A program made the translations under genes and the position numbers. 64,000 nt of DNA from Laetiporus sulphureus 93-53 (taxonomy: Eukaryota; Basidiomycota; Agaricomycetes; Polyporales; Laetiporaceae): the NCBI RefSeq assembly GCF_001632365.1, contig NW_024468511.1, positions 1,280,761 to 1,344,760 on the forward strand. The letters are read 5' to 3'. Shown here piece by piece: positions 58,545 through 64,000 of the stretch; within the stretch, counting starts at the first letter, position 1, and every line of letters starts with the position of its first letter. The notes under the pieces are model-generated. The model saw only the letters and a program-made list of their open reading frames with translations. It searched no databases and was not told where the DNA came from.

Positions 58545-59355
58545 AACATACTTGTTAGTGAACACATGATAGCCTTTCCTCCATACTAAAAGATGTTCAC
58601 AGATCATTCAGAGCAATGGAACAATTATTCAGCTCAAACTGTTCTTTTTAACGTATGCTCTATGCAAGATGCAGAAATGTTGTTTATGCTGTGTTGCATA
58701 GTGCAGACCCTGTGACAAAAATGGTACAGATATCCACAGTTTCTGTCCTGCTATGCTTGAATGATAATTTCTCAACATTAATAACCTTACCTCTATCAGT
58801 GTTGCAATAGAGATGTGAAGAGACTTTCATTTATTTCCAGAACTGTAGCCTAGAGAAAATGGACTGTCATCTTCTCAAATCAATAAAAATTTCTCAAAAT
58901 GCAAGCCTTTTTCCTTAGAAAATCTCAGTCAGCATGTCACACATGTCACTGATCAAGATATATAACATTCATTCATCAGAAATGGAAAGCAACTTTAGGT
59001 TCATCTTACACTATATATTGCAGAGAGTAGTATGAAAATTCAATTGTGTGATATTCTTTATTTGTCACTTATCATTTTACTTTAACAGTGAATGATATGA
59101 ATGGTCACATATGATTGGATCATCACTAGCAATAGTTTAATATCTATGCAATACTTGAATTTCTCCATATTTCTATACTGTGCATCTTGAATATACTGAT
59201 ATTGATACATAATGTAGTACATTATGATTTCTTAATCACAGTAGTGTAGTAATGATCTACAGCAGTCAAATGATTAAGATATATCGAGACACTTATGCAG
59301 ATCATAATTTGAAGTATTACAGTCAAAAGCCTAAAACCTCAGAAATCGTTCCTGC
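58545..59355. repeat. Dispersed repeat family, copy B
   Basis: Aligns by eye with copy A over its whole length, in the same orientation, with many C/T and G/A differences and a deletion of about 55 bp that copies A and C keep (around 59,140). It ends with the string CAGAAATCGTTCCT, as copy C does. Confidence 0.75.
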
Positions 59356-59739
59356 CAGGAATGGCCCTCTTACCCAAGTATAGTGAGAGGGAGCAGAATC
59401 ACACAGCATTTGGCTGAGAAGAAGGCATGAAAGGAGTGAAAGGAGTAGTAGTCCTTGGTTGATGCTTCGCTAGCTGTACCACTGTGCTCATAGTCTCAAG
59501 CGGCCCTATATTAGTTGCTGTATCAAGTACCCCGGTATGGTAAATTATTCTCCTTTGTGCTTGAATGAGTCCACGTGCCTCTTCCTTTTACTGAGCGGTA
59601 AAATAGAGCTTGAACTTTAGACTACTTTGTACAAAACACCCGCCCGAATGAATCACTCATTGCTGCTTATTGTCCACTATCTTCATGGCCAGACTCCTCA
59701 TCGATGTCTTCTCCATGCTGCTTTCTTTCTAGATCTGAG

Positions 59740-60840
59740 TCTTCTGCTAAAAATCTCGTTCACTATGGAATTATAGCTGCTAATGCGAATATGTCAGAGG
59801 TGATGCTTTCATTTAATGTATCTGACCAGGGAGCGCCATTATCGGAAACGATTTCGGAAAGCACGCTCCATCGACATAGGATGTCGAAGAGCTGATCACC
59901 AATTGCTTTTGCTGACTTCTGCTGAAGCCTTCAATAATCCATTAGTGAACGTCGTCCTTGCACAATATATTGAATCCAGCATATGCATTGTGTCGATGTA
60001 GAATGATGATTTGCTGAATCTGTCATTGCTGACATAGAGTGCGAGTGCAAATATATGGTGACATGCTTTGAGGCACTCCAATATGCTTGTCTTCTGTCAT
60101 GACTAGCTTGTGATCCCCTGAGGATTCTTTTGCCAAAACTTCTGAAGCCATTGGTACCATGCATCCAGAATTCCGACTTCTGTAACCACTGGTAGCCTTG
60201 TCATTGCACTTGGCTCGATCAGTGCATGGGCCGTTCCTCATTGATGTGCACTGAAACAGAAAATGGATTGATCTCCCCCTTCTCCTGACTTTTAATGTGA
60301 ATGCGAACATTCACAAACTGCACAGAGGACGGTGCTAGTGCTGGGCACTATAGAATGTGATGCATGAAGCCATTGACCTGATCGATCCAATTGTCAAAAT
60401 AGTCATTCCCGTAAGTATTGTGAAGTGTATTGCTGGGCTCTGGGCCTTTGTAACAATTCATCAGATCCATAATTAATGCCTGGTAAACTCCTCCAGGAGT
60501 GCCTTCAGATCCTCCATCACAGTGATCTGCTCATCTCTGAAGTTAAATGGTTTGTTCTTTCATGTGAGCTTAACCTAACAGATTCGCTCTTTTGGAAAGT
60601 TCCTGATGAAGATCTGAGCGACACCAGTGGTTTCTAGAGAGGCCCCAATCTCTGAGAAATCCTGACATGGGTCCCAGTGGGTAACTGCATCCAAGAGGCC
60701 AGCATAGAGTATATGAATCGGGTGATATGGATAAGATATGTGTGATGGAATGGTTCTGGGGTGAGTCCAATGACTTCCGGATGAAGTATAAGAATCTCGG
60801 GAGGTGGGCGTACCATTTCTGTGCCAATGTCCCAATGGAG
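59740..60840 (-). mobile_element. Ty3/gypsy LTR retrotransposon pol relic (reverse transcriptase end to integrase)
   Basis: Read on the minus strand, several frames together give the order of an Agaricomycete gypsy pol. The end of reverse transcriptase/start of RNase H shows ASLETTGVAQIFIRNF and NKPFNFRDEQITVMEDLKAL (60,660-60,500). A spacer reads YGNDYFDNWIDQVNGFMH (60,420-60,360). The integrase has FYIDTMHMLD, then GDQLFDILCRWSVLSEIVSDNGAPW (IVSDNG at 59836-59853) and HIRISSYNSIVNEI. Stops and frame breaks are frequent, the RNase H to integrase part is shortened, and no LTRs were found. It contains more CG than its neighbours, so it inserted later. Confidence 0.7.
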
Positions 60841-60849
60841 TTTTAAATA

Positions 60850-61125
60850 AGAGGATCGTAAAGGTAGCTCATTATAAAAGTCATCACAGATTTAGCTTCA
60901 TGACAATCTATGCAATACTGCGTGGAATTTCTCCATATTTCTATACTGTGAATATACTGATATTGAATCATAATGTAACACATTGCGATTTCTTAATCAC
61001 ATCAGGTGCAGTAGTAATGATCTATAGCAGTCAAATGATTAATATATATATCTGTCTGAGACACTTATGAAGATAATTTAAAGTATTAGCAGTCAAAAGC
61101 CTGAAACCTCAGAAATCGTTCCTTC
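60850..61125. repeat. Dispersed repeat family, copy C (right part only)
   Basis: Matches 51,786-52,055 of copy A (GTAGCTMATTATAAA, TTTAGCTTSATGACAATC, GGTGCAGTARTAATGATCTA and CAGTCAAAWGATTAATATAT). The left 700 bp of the family are missing, replaced by the gypsy relic and its flank. Confidence 0.7.
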
Positions 61126-64000
61126 CAATAATGTGTCTCTGCCTACCTCTGGGGTCTCTCACCTAGGATAGTCCAAAGCGTAAATTTAGCCATATCCAGA
61201 TCACGTCAACTTGATTCAGGATGTACCAAGGGCATGAAAGTTACCGATGACTCTTGGTCTATACCTAAAATGAATTCTCTCATCCAGGGACATCCAGGGA
61301 GTAAATCTGAAAATACCCAAACTATATATCATACGTGTGATATGTTCTAAAATTGGCATAAAGATGAAATCGGACTATCCGTATAGCGTGTCCAGCTGTA
61401 TCTTTCAAACATCTGGTCTATCCAAAAGCAACAACTCTATCAGTTTGGATTATCCTGTACATTTTTCTAAAAATGCATAAGCTCAGCTGAACAATTCATA
61501 AACCAAAAAATGACCCATGAAAATATCAGGTGAAAAGAAATCACAAGTGTTGTAATATCACAGTCAATGATCAAAACAAAGCCTATATGGTGATAGAAAA
61601 AAGGCAATAAGCTGAATGTTTGCACAGGACACTCCCAAATGACCCCTTGGCACCATGTTGACATTGACAATTGATGGGGATGACCAATACTTTAACAATA
61701 CTTTGATCATGAGAGTGTCCATAATGGGCCTTGAAATATGAACAGTGACTCATAATATCATCTAATTTAGGCTTTTAGCTGCAACTCTACAGTGATGAAA
61801 TTGAGGCTAAGAGTCTCGGATAAAGGGGAACCTGAAGTGGTGAGGGTGGCTCAAGTCATTCAGCATGTGCTTGAAACTGAATGGTGAGTGGTGAAATTGA
61901 CTAGAGTGACACCTCTGGCTCTAGACAAGCTGACAGTTGTGTGGGATGGTGTATGTATGATCAGCACAGTGAGGAACTCAGATGAGTAAGTGTGAAAGGT
62001 AGCAAGGATGGACAAACAACTAGACCTGTTGTTATCTGATGAGAAAACTTAGGGTGCTATACTAACTTCCGTGCACTCCCTGAGAAGGTCCGAATGCTCT
62101 CTAACTCACAGGAAAGTTTATAGAAAACTCCCCAGCATTACAAACCTGTACTGGGCACTTGCTAGGCTACAGAGTCCGGTGGGGATGGAAATCTGAGTTG
62201 CTAGTGCTCACGACAGCTGCCATGAAAAGAAAATGCGGTGGCGTGGGTGTAAAAATGCAGTAACATGACTCAACTGGGTGATTCTCGAGTCAAGCTGTCA
62301 AAAGTGCTATCCCACAGTGTCAAGAGCCAATGAGATGTGCAACGTGAATGTAACTGAGTAAGGCACACTGCTCTATCATGAATAAATGCATAGAACGTGA
62401 AATCTCAGGGGTGAACTTTGCTATTTTTATGCTATGTACGCAGGGTATTAATAGATGTAGTAAAACATTTTCTAGTGTTGCAGAAGATATGTTCGATCCT
62501 TGTCCATGTTTCCGATCCTCTGAAACAGTTTTTTTGAAATGTTTGCCATCTTCTCCTCATCATCGCTCACAGTCGGGAAACTGGAAGGTGCAGGCCCACA
62601 AGGGTCCAATGATCTGTGCCCTGCACTTCTCTCACTTAGAGCATGCTCTCATTTCCATTTTACCAAACTCATCTTGCTTCGTCTCTTCTTTGTTCTTGTG
62701 ATTGGCAGTGCTAAGCTCATAGGTCCTAGCTCATCTCTGAGCCTCTATATGACCCTTCATGATACTTCACTGCTTTGACAGATTTCATAGAGTTGGGGCC
62801 CCTTGCTCTGTTACTGCACGGAGTATTGTGTTCATCAGATACACGTTATCGAGTCACGTAGTCCCCAGCTGCTCCTCTCATTGAGTTTCATTTTTCCTGT
62901 TCTAAAGTCTGGACTATCCCCAGTCTGCAGTGTCCATTCTGAACTTGGTGAGTCACTGTTTCACTTGAGAATAACTCTTCTGATAGACGCTGTGCATCTG
63001 CTTCCCATCAGTCACCAACCTGGTTATCGTCATCTTGATCAGCTGAGTGGCTCATGCTCAATTCCCATCCAGAGTTTGACTTATGGCTCACAACGGTGAT
63101 TTCTCATACTGATATTGTGGGGTGTCCAACAATGCTGGCTCTCTGTTGCTCTCCTGCTCAGCTGCATTCCAGGATTGACAGCTGCAGACCGATGTGTGAC
63201 CTGCTATCACCTTTCAAATGAGTGTCTGTTGGTTGAATCTTTATGTCTAGTTCAGCCAACTCTATGAGATTAACTCATCTATACACTTTTGTCACTGACA
63301 AATTTCAAAACCCTAGTAGTTGAATAATCAACCCTTTGCCTTAAACAAATGTGATGCACAAACCTGCCAATACTCTTTTATTTCTTTTTCAATTGCTTTC
63401 ACAATTCTGTAATCTCTCTAAGTGGCTCCTCATGCCTTGCTAATCTTTTTGTGAGATAACTTCAATGATGATCTATGAAATTAAGCTCTGATAATTGATC
63501 ATGCCGTACCATAGTCTTAATAATATTCTCTTTAAGTCTGCTAAGTCATGCTTGAGATTATTATTTTGCTGAAACACCGTCTCCTTCACTTTTGCTGCAA
63601 TGCTTCAAGCCATTTTGAAGCTCATTTCTCAAATTGATAACATAAATGTCAGATCCATCTTGCCATTGGTCTTACAGGTATATCTCATTTCTATATAAAC
63701 TATACAGCTTCATATTATCAGTGATCTTTTATCATCTTGATGATATAGCATATCTGAATGCGTTCAGCCAGACAAGTGCTATACCCATTCTATGTTTGAT
63801 GTTTCAAAGTATGAATTATATACTGCATCAGGGTTTGATCAAAAGCATACATACTGTACAGCATACTTAATGAACATGGTAAATGTGATTATATCTATCT
63901 ATAGTAGACTTGCAGCTTAAAAGAGTGAGCAACTGTAAGGGCTACAGGACCTGTAAATATGTTGGCCATCCAGAATTTGCAAATCAAGTTTCAGACAATG
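61126..64000. other. AT-rich region to the window end, no gene seen
   Basis: Two somewhat longer open frames (62378-62701 and 62803-63099) are Ser/Leu/His-rich and match nothing I know. 61,740-62,340 has more GC and CG and may be a younger fragment. No intact gene is supported. Confidence 0.4.

Overview
This window reads as nuclear DNA from a mushroom-forming basidiomycete (Agaricomycetes). Genes are dense and split by 50-60 nt introns. Several families are typical of that class: a Kyakuja/KDZ transposase with a cysteine-cluster N-terminus, an RNase H1 N-terminal-domain protein, a polyporopepsin-like aspartic protease, small F-box and BTB proteins, and an Agaricomycete-type Ty3/gypsy pol relic. 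All gene models were built by hand from splice signals and reading frames; no search could be run.

Layout. (1) 1-11.4 kb is accessory and mobile: two small intact genes and one decayed gene of expanded Agaricomycete families, a KDZ transposase with two in-frame nonsense codons, a 78-bp minisatellite with a palindromic core, a truncated LINE ORF1 and a 126-bp assembly gap. (2) 11.4-24 kb holds, mostly on the minus strand, an aspartic protease, an F-box protein, a BTB protein, a DCAF5-like WD40 protein and a heme oxygenase, plus one decayed membrane-protein gene on the plus strand. (3) 24-34.6 kb holds a CCCH zinc-finger protein, a PA-TM-RING ubiquitin ligase, two tandem arrestin-like paralogues and a small plus-strand gene with micro-exons. 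(4) 35-48.2 kb is housekeeping: a Cep57-type spindle pole protein divergent from the ribosome biogenesis GTPase BMS1, then 2-oxoglutarate dehydrogenase E1 (KGD1) divergent from a SUGCT-type CoA-transferase. (5) From about 47.4 kb to the end the DNA is AT-rich and nearly free of CG dinucleotides. It holds two tandem foldback elements, a three-copy dispersed repeat, a relic of an FHA-domain protein kinase and a Ty3/gypsy pol relic, with no intact gene seen after 48,190.

The most striking points are these. The composition boundary falls inside an intact gene (SUGCT type, 46,442-48,190). That gene is paired head to head with KGD1, whose product, succinyl-CoA, is the likely co-substrate of the CoA-transferase. 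Both internal stops of the KDZ gene, and the stop in the kinase activation segment, are consistent with C-to-T changes, and CG loss in the right arm points the same way. Decay of methylated cytosine or a RIP-like process is therefore a reasonable inference for the mobile parts of the window.
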